From positions 5,166-69,165 of the forward strand of contig JANOQN010000037.1 of the NCBI GenBank assembly GCA_031422315.1: a DNA stretch of 64,000 nucleotides, given 5' to 3'. The position numbers and the translations under genes are program-made. Below the pieces are notes generated by a model. The model saw only the letters and a program-made list of their open reading frames with translations. It did no database searches and was not told the origin of the DNA. Numbering within the stretch: the stretch's first letter is position 1; each line of letters begins with the position of its first letter. Positions 26,551 to 35,497 of this stretch are shown here, piece after piece. Source of the stretch: JANNYA01 sp031422315. Its GTDB lineage: Bacteria; Pseudomonadota; Gammaproteobacteria; Xanthomonadales; SZUA-5.

Positions 26551-29500
26551 GTGAATTCAATACTTATTCGACGCCAAAAAGTCAGTGCAATTGCGATATC
26601 TATCGCGTTGATGCTGGCCGCCTTACCCGGCACTTCATCTGTTCCCGATCAGCGCGTTCAAGCGGTCACGCAACCGACACCAAACGCCGTTGTCAATGCA
26701 ACTAACGGCAAACTACTCGTACTCAATAGCGGTATTTTTGACCCACAGTCCAGCCGAATCAGCGATAGTGAATTTCGATTTGCTCCGGTAACCGATGCAC
26801 ACTATTTTATCGTGCAGTTTGAAGTGGGCAAGATGCTAAGTGCTGAAGGCCTAGCGAAGCTTGGTTTTAAGGTTGCTGGCTATGTGCCAAACAATGCCTA
26901 TCTCGTCGATGCATCAGGCTTTGACAAAAAAACGCTGGAAGCACTGCCCAATGTTCGCTTTGTCGGCGCTTGGCTACCCGAATACAAAGTCAGCTCAACT
27001 ATACGAAACCACGTTCAGACTGAGACTAGCGTGATTGTTGAGGTACTTGGATTTCAAGGCGCCGCTGCAGGTAAGCTCGAATCCTCGTTGATTAATGCGC
27101 GCTTGATGCAGGCCAGCGTGAAAGCCGATGCATCCGCCAACATTGCCAAAGTGCGCGTTAGCGTTGCGGGTAAAGACTTAAAAGATTTTGTCGAGCAGCT
27201 GGCCGCCATCGGCGAAGTTGCATGGATTGATCGTTTCGAATTACCTGAGCTGCATAACGTCGATTCGGTTGGCCCAATTCAATCGGGTCTAGCTTCAAGC
27301 AATCCACCGAGCCCCACAGCAGCCAGCATTTGGGCGCGCGGCATTATGGGAACGGGTCAAATTGTTGCGGTCATTGATTCGGGCATGGATCGAAATCAGG
27401 CGTTTTTTAATCGCTACAACCGTATTGGTTTAAACAACGAAATTACTGACGCCACCACTATCGCCCCACCAACGCCAGGTCCGACATTCCCAAATCGAAA
27501 AGTGTTTGGTTACTTTGTTATGCCCGGTGCATCAGGTTACGACGACAATCAAACTTGCCCAGGTGGAAACAGCACCGGTTTCCATGGTACCCACGTTAGT
27601 GGCACCGTGGCAGGCGATTCCGGCACAGCGACTACACCGCTAGCCATCCAGTATGACAATGGCGATGGCATGGCACCGCAAGCGCAAATTCTGTTTATGG
27701 ACATAGGCAACGACACAACTGGCTGCTTAAGCGGTGATGCCGGGCCAAATATGTTTTTAGCGGCGCGCAATGCAGGGTCTTTTATCTCTAATAACAGCTA
27801 CGGCTCTGGAAACTCTGGCAGTTACAATGCGCGCGATATTGAAATCGATGACACGCTTTGGGCCACTGAAGATTTATTGATAGCGTTTTCAGCTGGCAAC
27901 AGTGGTTCCGGTGCTGGCACCATTGGTCACCCTGCACATGCAAAACATGCATTGACGGTTGGTGCGCTTAATCATGGCGCGTCTACCACGATTGTTGGGT
28001 TCTCCAGCCGTGGTCCAACCACTGATGGCCGTCGCAAGCCAGACATTCAAGCTCCAGGCGTTGCCATTATTTCTGCACGTGGAAATGATGACGACGCTAG
28101 CCCGCCAGCCAATCTAAACGATGCTGGCACAGCAAGTTTGTCCGGCACCTCTATGTCAAGCCCAACCGTCGCAGGCGGCGCAGCATTAATGCGGCAATAC
28201 TTTGTTGATGGCTGGTATCCAACTGGCGTAGCCAGTGCCAATGATCAGCGCAAACCGCTCGGCGCAGAAATGAAAGCCGTGCTGCTCAACGGCACCGGCA
28301 TGATTTCAACCGCGCCAGATAACAACTACGGCTGGGGCCGCATATTTTTAGATCGTAATTTGTTCTTCCCGGGTGACTCGCGCGATCTGCGCACCTTCGC
28401 CCGTAAAAATGAAGCGGGTGTGCGCACCGGGCAAAGCCATAGCTACGAGATCAATGTGGCGGCAGGCCAGGAATTTCGTGCAACTTTAGTCTGGTATGAC
28501 CCAGCAGGAACCGCAGGCGCAGCGCGCGCGCTCGTCAATAACCTGGATTTAGAAGTGAGCGACGGCACCAATGTTTATCGCGGCAATGTCATCAGCGGTA
28601 GCGGAGCGGCGGCGAATTCAACCACGGGCGGCGTTGCTGACATTACCAATCCAGTCGAACAGGTTGTTTTGACCGCACCCGTTGCTGGCACCTACACCAT
28701 TACCGTCAGGGGTTTAGCGGTGCCGGGTAACGGCGTGTTTGGATCCGATCGCCAAGGCTACGGCCTTGCGGTATCGTCATCCGCAGTTGCAAGCGCCGTT
28801 GTGTTAGCACCCGGCACGCCCGTGCTTTCAAACACCGCTGGCACAATCAGCGCAGCAATTACGCCGATAGCAGGTGCAACCAGCTATCAGCTATATCGGG
28901 CTACAGGCACCTGCGCCAGCGCCAATGCGCAAGACTTTCAGCTCATAGCAACTTCAGCCACCACTGCAATCACCGACGATTCCAGCCAAGGCGGCTTTAG
29001 CTACGCCTACAAAGTACGCGGCGCCGACAGCAACGGCGAAGGCCCGATCAGCGCATGTGCGCAAATCGTTTCAACTGCGCCCTGCACATTAACGCCAAGC
29101 TTTAATGCAGCGTCCATTGCGGCGTCGAAAATCTCACCGACCGATTGCGCCACCCGCATCAGCTGGACGCCCGGCGTAAGCGCCTGCCCACTTGGCACCA
29201 ACATCCGCCACAGCGTGTTTCGATCAACCGATCCGTTCTTTACTCCAGCGGCCGGCAATCGAATCGCCACCAACGTCAGTGGGCCCGAGTTTGTCGATAC
29301 CACTGCCGCAGCGCTAACCACCTACTTTTACGCAGTACGCGCAGAGGACAGCACTACAGGAAACCCAGGCCCGAATGGCGGCAATGAAACCAACGCCACC
29401 GTGCGCTTGAAATACACCCCAGCCGCAGGCACTACGCCAGGCACATTCACTGATGGCGCTGATTCTCCATCATTCCTAGAAATGGATGCGCCCTGGTATT

Positions 29501-30009
29501 TGAGCAACACAAATGCGAGCGCTGGAACGCTTAGCTATCGCAACTCCGCACCTGGATCATTGCTTTACTCACCCGACGTGTGCGCCGCGGTCACCACGCC
29601 ATCACTAGCGATTACTGCCGGTGCCATGCTGAGCTACAAAGCCCGGTTCAATCTTGAGCAAAACTGGGACGGCGTCATCGTTGAAATCTCCACCAACAAC
29701 GGCGCAACCTGGGCTGGCCTTCCACCCGCAGCAGGCTATCCAGGAACACTCAGCGCTACCCAAGGCAATGCGTGCGGTTATCCAGCAACCCAAGGCGCAT
29801 TCACTGGCTCCAGCGCGAATGCCTTCGTGACTGCAAGTTCTGATCTTGCCAGCTTCGCCGGTCAAAACGCGCGCATTCGCTGGCGCTTCACTGCCGATAG
29901 CGGCGCTGAAGAGCTCGGGTTCTTCCTGGACGAAGTACAAATCACCAATTCAAGCACCCCAGCGGCCTGTTCTGCAGGTGATTTTGTCTATCGAAATGGC
30001 TTTGAATAG
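26551..30009 (+). CDS. Large secreted subtilisin-family (S8) serine peptidase
   Basis: The 1152-residue precursor starts at a GTG and has a signal peptide of about 30 residues and a propeptide of about 230. The S8 domain has its triad at Asp276 (AVIDSGMD), His345 (GFHGTHVSGT) and Ser534 (SGTSMSSPTVAGG). A beta-sandwich domain of the P-proprotein/PPC kind follows near residues 630-750, then two fibronectin-like regions and a jelly-roll region ending at ELGFFLDEVQI. The last residues are GDFVYRNGFE, the same kind of tail as in two other exported proteins of this window. It is probably an extracellular degradative protease. Confidence 0.92.
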   Translation: MNSILIRRQKVSAIAISIALMLAALPGTSSVPDQRVQAVTQPTPNAVVNATNGKLLVLNSGIFDPQSSRISDSEFRFAPVTDAHYFIVQFEVGKMLSAEGLAKLGFKVAGYVPNNAYLVDASGFDKKTLEALPNVRFVGAWLPEYKVSSTIRNHVQTETSVIVEVLGFQGAAAGKLESSLINARLMQASVKADASANIAKVRVSVAGKDLKDFVEQLAAIGEVAWIDRFELPELHNVDSVGPIQSGLASSNPPSPTAASIWARGIMGTGQIVAVIDSGMDRNQAFFNRYNRIGLNNEITDATTIAPPTPGPTFPNRKVFGYFVMPGASGYDDNQTCPGGNSTGFHGTHVSGTVAGDSGTATTPLAIQYDNGDGMAPQAQILFMDIGNDTTGCLSGDAGPNMFLAARNAGSFISNNSYGSGNSGSYNARDIEIDDTLWATEDLLIAFSAGNSGSGAGTIGHPAHAKHALTVGALNHGASTTIVGFSSRGPTTDGRRKPDIQAPGVAIISARGNDDDASPPANLNDAGTASLSGTSMSSPTVAGGAALMRQYFVDGWYPTGVASANDQRKPLGAEMKAVLLNGTGMISTAPDNNYGWGRIFLDRNLFFPGDSRDLRTFARKNEAGVRTGQSHSYEINVAAGQEFRATLVWYDPAGTAGAARALVNNLDLEVSDGTNVYRGNVISGSGAAANSTTGGVADITNPVEQVVLTAPVAGTYTITVRGLAVPGNGVFGSDRQGYGLAVSSSAVASAVVLAPGTPVLSNTAGTISAAITPIAGATSYQLYRATGTCASANAQDFQLIATSATTAITDDSSQGGFSYAYKVRGADSNGEGPISACAQIVSTAPCTLTPSFNAASIAASKISPTDCATRISWTPGVSACPLGTNIRHSVFRSTDPFFTPAAGNRIATNVSGPEFVDTTAAALTTYFYAVRAEDSTTGNPGPNGGNETNATVRLKYTPAAGTTPGTFTDGADSPSFLEMDAPWYLSNTNASAGTLSYRNSAPGSLLYSPDVCAAVTTPSLAITAGAMLSYKARFNLEQNWDGVIVEISTNNGATWAGLPPAAGYPGTLSATQGNACGYPATQGAFTGSSANAFVTASSDLASFAGQNARIRWRFTADSGAEELGFFLDEVQITNSSTPAACSAGDFVYRNGFE

Positions 30010-30032
30010 CTTGAGTTAGCAGCACATGAGTA

Positions 30033-30065
30033 AAAACAAACCCTGCGTAAGCGGGGTTTGTTTTT
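30033..30065 (+). terminator. Rho-independent terminator after the subtilase gene
   Basis: AAACAAACCC pairs with GGGTTTGTTT around a short TGCGTAAGCG loop, followed by a T-run, 24 bp after the stop codon at 30009. It separates the subtilase from the downstream sigma factor gene. Confidence 0.85.
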
Positions 30066-30176
30066 GGGGGAGCGTATCGCTACCAACATCGGCAAAAAAA
30101 GATAAATTGAAAAGACGCAGAATAATTCGGGTGCCAGCATCAACGTCTTGCTCCAAAATCCAGTAGCCGCACGAAT

Positions 30177-30767
30177 ATGCCTTCCGATCCAGACCTAACC
30201 CGACTACTACAGCAATGGCGCAGTGGTGATCGCGGCAATGAAGCAAAGCTATTTGAGCAGATTTACCCCATGCTCCGCACCATTGCAGGGCATCGAATGC
30301 GGGAAGGTCATGCCATGACCATGCAGGCCACTGAAATTGCCAATGAGTGTTTTATTCGCCTGATTGACTCGCCTAGCGCGATACTTTCACGCGAACAATT
30401 TTTCGCATTAGCCAGCACGGTGATTCGTCGAATCATCATTGACCATTTTCGCGAGCGCCAAGCGCAAAAACGCGGCGGTGACGTTGTGAAAGTGTCGATC
30501 CAACAATTGCCTGACACCGAACAACCGCACGAAGTTTACAGTGATGCGGATTGGATAAAGATCGATCAATTACTAAGCGCGCTTGCGAAAAGTGATCCTG
30601 AAGGCGCTCGCGTTGTTGAGCTACGTTACTTCATGGGAATGAGCTTGCAACAGGCAGCAGCATCACTCAACGTTTCGGTATCCACAGTTCAACGCCAATG
30701 GCGCACAGCTCGCGCTTGGCTCCATAGTAGGTTGGCGGAGCCGGAAACCCCTTCGTTAATGTGTTAA
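30177..30767 (+). CDS. ECF-type RNA polymerase sigma factor of the kinase-linked group
   Basis: The 196-residue sigma-70-like protein has region 2 (ATEIANECFIRLID, then FFALASTVIRRIIIDHFRERQAQKRGG) and region 4 (LRYFMGMSLQQAAASLNVSVSTVQRQW). This matches the ECF group (TIGR02999-like) habitually encoded before Ser/Thr kinases in Xanthomonadales. It lies 125 bp upstream of such a kinase, so the kinase probably controls sigma activity directly or through a relay. No anti-sigma gene is seen. Confidence 0.9.
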   Translation: MPSDPDLTRLLQQWRSGDRGNEAKLFEQIYPMLRTIAGHRMREGHAMTMQATEIANECFIRLIDSPSAILSREQFFALASTVIRRIIIDHFRERQAQKRGGDVVKVSIQQLPDTEQPHEVYSDADWIKIDQLLSALAKSDPEGARVVELRYFMGMSLQQAAASLNVSVSTVQRQWRTARAWLHSRLAEPETPSLMC

Positions 30768-30892
30768 CAAATCATCAACAATTAACTAGTATTCACTACT
30801 CTTCGGATTCCTGACCACTTTTTCCTAGGAGTTACGAGTTAAACAGCAATCTTGAAATTTTTTCTACTTATAAAAATCAAAACCAAACCCTC

Positions 30893-33538
30893 ATGACCCT
30901 AACACCCGCACTTTGGCAGCAGCTGCAAGCGCTCTTTAATGAAGCGCTTGGGCTACCCATTGAAAAACGCGAAGCATGGCTGCGCGCGCAGGTTCACGTT
31001 GAAGAATTTTTAATTGAGCGCGTTATCACGATGCTCACCGCCGATGCGCAGCTTGAGCAGATTCCAGAACAGTCTGCGGCAAGCGCTTTGATTGGTGAGC
31101 CTGAGATACGGCCCGGTGAAAAATTGGGCGTATACACGATTGAAAAGCTGATTGGCGCAGGCGGCATGGGCCAGGTTTATCTTGCAGCCCGCACTGATGG
31201 AGTTGTTGCGCAGCAGGTGGCGATAAAACTGCTGCACGGCTTTGGCAATACGCAGGAATTGAAGCGCCGTTTTGATCAAGAACGCCGCATTTTGGCCAAG
31301 TTGCAACACCCTGGCATTGCGCGCTTTCTTGATGCGGGCACCGGTGCAAAAGGCCGACCATACGTCGTAATGGAGTACGTTGAAGGCGAATCCATTAGCG
31401 ATTATTGTACTAAGAGCAAGTTAGATTTGCCCGCAAAACTAGCGCTATTTGCGCAAGTGCTCAACGCAGTGGCCTACGCGCATTCGCAGCTCATCGTGCA
31501 CCGTGATATCAAGCCCAGCAATGTATTGGTTAATCTCGCAGGTCAAATTAGGCTTTTAGATTTTGGCATCGCCAAACCACTATTAGATTTAGACAAAAGC
31601 TTGCGTACCAGCGAACAAACCGCGACCGCACTGCGAACTTTTTCCATACGCTACGCCGCACCAGAGCAGATAAGTGGCGTAGCCAGCGGCGTATCGTGCG
31701 ATATCTACGCGCTGGGCGGTTTGCTTTACGAACTACTAACCGGCAAAACAGCGCTGGAGCTGAGCGACAAAAGCTTCGCGGATGCAGCCAGCACCATCCA
31801 ATACGCTCTCCCGATACTTCCCAGCGCACACAAAAACGCAGCATTGCCAGCGAAATTGCTCAAAGGTGATTTAGATCGAATCTGCTTACATGCGTTGAAA
31901 AAAGGCCCGAATGAGCGCTACGCCAGTGCTGAAGCGTTTTTGCGCGACATTACTTGCGTACAAAACGGTGAGCCGATCAGTTTACGAAGCAGCGTAGCAA
32001 GCTATAGGTTTCGCAAGTTTGTAGCGCGCTACAAACTGCCGGTAGCGCTTGCAGCGGCGCTAATTTTTGGCTTAGGCACCAGTAGCTCGGTGCTTTTTAT
32101 GCAACAAGGCCAGCTGGTGGCCCAACGTGATGTTGCGAAAGCCGAGCAGCTGCGCGCTGAGCAAGCGCAAAAGCGTGCAGCCGGAGTCACAGAATTATTA
32201 CTCAGCGCGTTTCGCGCCGCCGACCCTAGCCAAAATCGTGGTGAAAAGCTGCTCGCCCGCGAAGTGATCGATCAAGCCGCGCTGGGCCTTGAAGACAATA
32301 GCCTCGACGCGGAAAGCGCTGTGACGCTCAGCACTACACTCGCCTCGGTCTACCACTCACTTGGGCTGCATGACAAAGCTAGAAAACTGATTGACCACGC
32401 GCTGACTCAAGCGAACGCCGCAGCATCAATTGCACAAGCGCAGCTGTGGCAGCTCAATGCAGCGGTCTATCACGCAATGGGCCAAAGAGAGGGGCGTGCG
32501 GCGGCGATAAAGCAAGCAGGGTTGTTTCTTAAAGGGAGCGATCCGTTGTCGCCGGATGGCGTTAAACAACAGCTGCTGGAGATTGCGCTTTTACGTGAGA
32601 CAAGAACCTCAGCCCAAAGCCAGCGGAGTGCAAGGCAGCTTGATAGGGATGTCGCTCATCGATACGGCGAATCCCATCCACTATCTGTAGAAACGGCAAT
32701 TTCAGTTTTAGCTTACACAGGAAGCCTAGAGCGAGACGAAGAAGTTACAGAGCTGATCAACAATCGGCTTAGTGGCCGGAAACTCGATTCGCTCGATATT
32801 AATCAGCTGATGTTGCTCAAAGATCGGGCATACCTACACTTAGATGTTGGAAGGCTCACTGAAGCTAGAAAAGACATTGAGCATTTTGGAAACTCAACAG
32901 AACGCCTGTACGGTAAAAATCATCGGGCTTACGCCTCTTTTTTGAATCTTAAAGCGAGATTATTCACAGATCAGGAGCGATTTAACGATGCCCTTCTTAC
33001 ATATAAAGATCTAGTGTCTTTAATTGAGTCATTAGAGGGCGAGTCTGTAACTTTGGCGTTAGCTCTTAACAATGAATCTTTGGCATATCAAAAATTAAGT
33101 GATTTCCGCCCAGCGCTGCAGTGTTTAACAAGGGCCAAAGCAATTGTTCTAAAACTGCTACCAGACAGCCATAGATTCTTAGCGACGATTCGCGGAAACT
33201 TAGGAGGTGTTTATCTTAGTCTAGCGCAACTAAAAAACGCCGAGCGCGAACTCTTGGCTTCGCTTGAAATTTTTGAACGGATATTTAAAAACGGGCAAAA
33301 TGCTGACGTTGACGATAAGCATCTTGATTTAGCTGAAGTGTACATGCGTCTTTCTCAGCATGAAAAATCAAAAAAGCACTGGTGTCTGGCAGGATTTCAT
33401 CTTAAAGGTGAAGGAAAGAGCACGGAGTTCAAGGAATCAAAACTTCGCCTATCAAAGGCATTTCAGCCATTTTTTTCATCACAACAGGACAAAATCCATG
33501 AAATTGACACTTACATTACTCATAACTGTAAGCTTTAA
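30893..33538 (+). CDS. Membrane-anchored Ser/Thr protein kinase with TPR-like C-terminal domain
   Basis: The 881-residue protein has a short N-terminal helical region. The Hanks-type kinase domain follows at about 78-360: Gly loop GAGGMGQVYLA, Lys112 in VAIKLL, Asp205 in HRDIKPSN, and DFG at Asp223. A single membrane helix lies near residues 380-402 (LPVALAAALIFGLGTSSSVLF). A long TPR-like helical region fills the C-terminal half. All catalytic residues are present. The arrangement (cytoplasmic kinase, periplasmic TPR sensor) and the ECF sigma gene just upstream suggest a signal-transduction pair. No good ribosome-binding site precedes the ATG. Its 3' end overlaps the next gene by 41 bases. 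Confidence 0.93.
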   Translation: MTLTPALWQQLQALFNEALGLPIEKREAWLRAQVHVEEFLIERVITMLTADAQLEQIPEQSAASALIGEPEIRPGEKLGVYTIEKLIGAGGMGQVYLAARTDGVVAQQVAIKLLHGFGNTQELKRRFDQERRILAKLQHPGIARFLDAGTGAKGRPYVVMEYVEGESISDYCTKSKLDLPAKLALFAQVLNAVAYAHSQLIVHRDIKPSNVLVNLAGQIRLLDFGIAKPLLDLDKSLRTSEQTATALRTFSIRYAAPEQISGVASGVSCDIYALGGLLYELLTGKTALELSDKSFADAASTIQYALPILPSAHKNAALPAKLLKGDLDRICLHALKKGPNERYASAEAFLRDITCVQNGEPISLRSSVASYRFRKFVARYKLPVALAAALIFGLGTSSSVLFMQQGQLVAQRDVAKAEQLRAEQAQKRAAGVTELLLSAFRAADPSQNRGEKLLAREVIDQAALGLEDNSLDAESAVTLSTTLASVYHSLGLHDKARKLIDHALTQANAAASIAQAQLWQLNAAVYHAMGQREGRAAAIKQAGLFLKGSDPLSPDGVKQQLLEIALLRETRTSAQSQRSARQLDRDVAHRYGESHPLSVETAISVLAYTGSLERDEEVTELINNRLSGRKLDSLDINQLMLLKDRAYLHLDVGRLTEARKDIEHFGNSTERLYGKNHRAYASFLNLKARLFTDQERFNDALLTYKDLVSLIESLEGESVTLALALNNESLAYQKLSDFRPALQCLTRAKAIVLKLLPDSHRFLATIRGNLGGVYLSLAQLKNAERELLASLEIFERIFKNGQNADVDDKHLDLAEVYMRLSQHEKSKKHWCLAGFHLKGEGKSTEFKESKLRLSKAFQPFFSSQQDKIHEIDTYITHNCKL

Positions 33539-34214
33539 CATTTGCGCCGCCGACAATTGTGAACTTCGGCCAAGCACAGCTATTTTAAGCTCAGAGAGGA
33601 TGGAGCTTTATGGCAGAGTAATGCTCAGCGATTTTTTTGGTGCATCAGGCCCTATTGGTGACCCAAGCCCACACGGTGATTTCGGGGCAACGATTAGAAC
33701 AACTGGCAATTCAAACAGCCCCGCATACATTGAGCAAGTGTTCATACCAGCCACCAATTTCGAAAACACAATCCAAATTCGAGCCGCGCAAAATTTCAAC
33801 TCTGTTTATAGCCCTGCTGGCTCTTATATCAATTTTTACAGCCTCGGTTTTAAATCAGCGGGCTTAGGTTATCAAGAACTTCGCTTTAGTGCATCGGCTA
33901 GCACCATTCCAGGAAATGTGCTAATTTCTGCAAATTGGTTCAATTTCAACTCGAACACTCAATCCATTGTGGCAATTTTCGATGTATTACCATCGGAGAG
34001 TGCCCGAATTACAACATCTATTTCCGACCAGAGCGTCATTATTCGAACCAATGACGGAACCAACGGAATTTTCGCATCAGTCGGACAAAACAGAACTGTG
34101 AATTTACGCTTCGGTTCGCTGATCGAGCAAGGCATGGTAGGTGGAGCGAGCCTTAGATTTAGCTCGTATACTGAATGCCCAGGCGCGCGTAAAGGTGAAA
34201 GCTGCTTCAAATAA
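33498..34214 (+). CDS. Secreted protein of unknown function, overlapping the kinase gene
   Basis: From the ATG at 33498 (AGGAC 7 bases upstream) the 238-residue product has a clear signal peptide (MKLTLTLLITVSFNICAA). A Ser/Asn/Phe-rich, probably beta-rich body follows, with few charged residues and cysteines near both ends. No family was recognised. Because it starts inside the kinase gene it is probably translated from the same mRNA, so it may be an extracytoplasmic partner or ligand of the kinase TPR region; this is inference from position only. Confidence 0.75.
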   Translation: MKLTLTLLITVSFNICAADNCELRPSTAILSSERMELYGRVMLSDFFGASGPIGDPSPHGDFGATIRTTGNSNSPAYIEQVFIPATNFENTIQIRAAQNFNSVYSPAGSYINFYSLGFKSAGLGYQELRFSASASTIPGNVLISANWFNFNSNTQSIVAIFDVLPSESARITTSISDQSVIIRTNDGTNGIFASVGQNRTVNLRFGSLIEQGMVGGASLRFSSYTECPGARKGESCFK

Positions 34215-34243
34215 CGAAAAATAAATTCTTCAGACTTAAATTA

Positions 34244-34328
34244 GACGAATTAATTGTTAAATCCAAAGAATTAGCGCAGCGCACGCTATGTGGAACTGGA
34301 TTAGCTCGAATTTTGAATAAGATTTAAG
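34244..34328 (+). pseudogene. Decayed 3' end of a transposase gene, copy 1
   Basis: Bases 34244-34328 read in one frame as DELIVKSKELAQRTLCGTGL and then ARILNKI-stop, without a start codon. The same peptide, with conservative changes, ends copy 2 at 34723. The W/G-Q-R-x-L-x-GTGLAR pattern resembles the C-termini of IS200/REP-associated (Y1-type) transposases. Only about 28 codons remain. About 165 bp of downstream non-coding sequence, including a terminator hairpin, is also shared with copy 2. Confidence 0.45.
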
Positions 34329-34416
34329 ATTCTGCGCAGTATTTTCTGTGCCGCAGCGGCGGCGGGGCGCGTTGGATTAAAGGAATAATTATGAATTGTG
34401 ATTAAGGCTTTCAAGT

Positions 34417-34454
34417 AAAAAACCAGCTAATTTAATTTCGCTGGTTTTTTTTTT
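34417..34454 (+). terminator. Terminator-like hairpin in repeat copy 1
   Basis: AAAAAACCAGC pairs with GCTGGTTTTTT around a 12-base AT-rich loop and is followed by a run of Ts. It lies at an equivalent place to the hairpin at 34816-34846 in copy 2. Confidence 0.75.
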
Positions 34455-34494
34455 GCTTTTTATTCAAGAAAAGTAGCTGTCCTGCGCTGTTACC

Positions 34495-34723
34495 GGGCGC
34501 GAGTGGCATGCAGTGAAGCGCGGAAAAATTGAATCAACTGAGCCGAAAGCACTCACAAAACTTGGGCTGGATAAAGATCATTGGACAATGCGCGTTAAAG
34601 GCATTGGATCGGGTTATTGGCGCGTGTTCGGTGAACTGGAGGAATTAATTGACAAAACCCAAAGAAATGGCGCAGCGCACGTTATTTGGTACCGGTTTGG
34701 CTAGAATATTGAGCAAAGTTTAA
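34495..34723 (+). pseudogene. Decayed C-terminal part of a REP-associated-type transposase, copy 2
   Basis: The frame from about 34495 reads REWHAVKRGKI, then LGLDKDHWTMRVKGIGSGYW and RVFGELEELIDK. That layout (KRG, then LGLxxxxW, then GSxYWRxxGxxxxLI) resembles the C-terminal region of IS200-like REP-associated transposases. At the A-run near 34654-34657 one extra base breaks the frame. The continuation KEMAQRTLFGTGLARILSKV-stop runs in the next frame to 34723. The N-terminal catalytic part (HUH and Tyr) is missing. It is a dead remnant, flanked by copy 1 and by the end of the toxin-partner gene. Confidence 0.5.
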
Positions 34724-34815
34724 GGCATTAGCGCAGTATTTTTATGGCCGCAAGAGCGGCCGGGACTGTTGGGTTTTATTAAAAAATATGAATTTTGGTT
34801 TGGTTGTAAAAATGG

Positions 34816-34846
34816 AAAACCAGCAATTTAAGATCGCTGGTTTTTT
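34816..34846 (+). terminator. Terminator-like hairpin in repeat copy 2
   Basis: AAAACCAGC pairs with GCTGGTTTT around an 11-base AT-rich loop, followed by Ts. It lies 60 bp from the convergent end of the toxin-partner gene at 34907 and could stop transcription coming from the left. Confidence 0.7.
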
Positions 34847-34906
34847 ATTTGCTTTTTGTTTAGTAAAAGTGGCTGTCCTTCGCTGTCTTTTTCGTTGTTT
34901 CTAGGC

Positions 34907-35497
34907 TCAAAGTTGACGCTTCTGAACGAGCAAGAGTTTGCCATCATTTCGTTCAATATAAGTTATGAAATGAAGAGGCTCTGCGGCATCTTTCGGTCGG
35001 AACGAGATTTGATAGGAGTTATCGCTTTCTTCTGCAAACCCGATTGAAAATGCAGTCGCGCCTTTCAGCAGAATTCTGGCCTTATCACTCGCAATTCCTT
35101 CGAATGACGGAAGCCTGCAGGACGCTTCTCTCGCGCATTTAGCCAATCGCAAGAATCGCATGATGGCGCCGTCCATGGACTCCACATCACCCGTGATTTC
35201 GAAGTATTCAGAACGCTTGTTTGGGCACCGATCGCTCGTAGAAAACGAATGCGCTTCGACTGTTTCAACAAAGGCGCCCAGATCGCTCTCTGCGTCAGCG
35301 GGGAAGAGGACGAATCTTGCTGAGCACAAATTGCGCGTTTCTTTGTAGGGTTTTGTCGAGAGAACAATTTGATCTGCCTCCCTAATCAAGCGCCCTTTTC
35401 TCTCGGCCGCTTTGAGATTTTCTGCGATCAAGCTGCTGAACTCGCTGGCTGATGCAAATCCGGAAAAAAAAATGATTATTAGGCATCTGATAATCAT
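34907..35497 (-). CDS. Secreted protein coupled to the RHS toxin gene; candidate immunity protein
   Basis: The 196-residue product has a short signal peptide (MIIRCLIIIFFSGFASA) and four cysteines near 58, 91, 121 and 127 that could form periplasmic disulfides. No family was recognised. Its ATG overlaps the RHS stop codon by ATGA, so its translation is coupled to the toxin gene. Polymorphic toxins are normally followed directly by their immunity gene. A periplasmic location would suit neutralising an exported metallopeptidase. The immunity role is inferred from position, coupling and size only. Confidence 0.6.
   Translation of the reverse strand: MIIRCLIIIFFSGFASASEFSSLIAENLKAAERKGRLIREADQIVLSTKPYKETRNLCSARFVLFPADAESDLGAFVETVEAHSFSTSDRCPNKRSEYFEITGDVESMDGAIMRFLRLAKCAREASCRLPSFEGIASDKARILLKGATAFSIGFAEESDNSYQISFRPKDAAEPLHFITYIERNDGKLLLVQKRQL

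Larger units (their letters stand above)
34247..34890 (+). repeat. Two diverged tandem copies of a ~245-bp segment
   Basis: 34247-34491 and 34642-34887 are homologous along their whole length. Both begin with GAATTAATTG, carry the transposase 3' end, then GCGCAGTATTTT, a GC-rich short palindrome, the CCAGC/GCTGG terminator hairpin, and end in GTxGCTGTCCTxCGCTGT. The 150 bp between them (34492-34641) is the additional coding part retained only by copy 2. Confidence 0.75.

Noticed and set aside
34513..34704. Intact 63-residue gene with a GTG start
   Set aside because: The sequence is homologous to the middle of a transposase C-terminal region and the true continuation is in another frame, so it is treated as a pseudogene.
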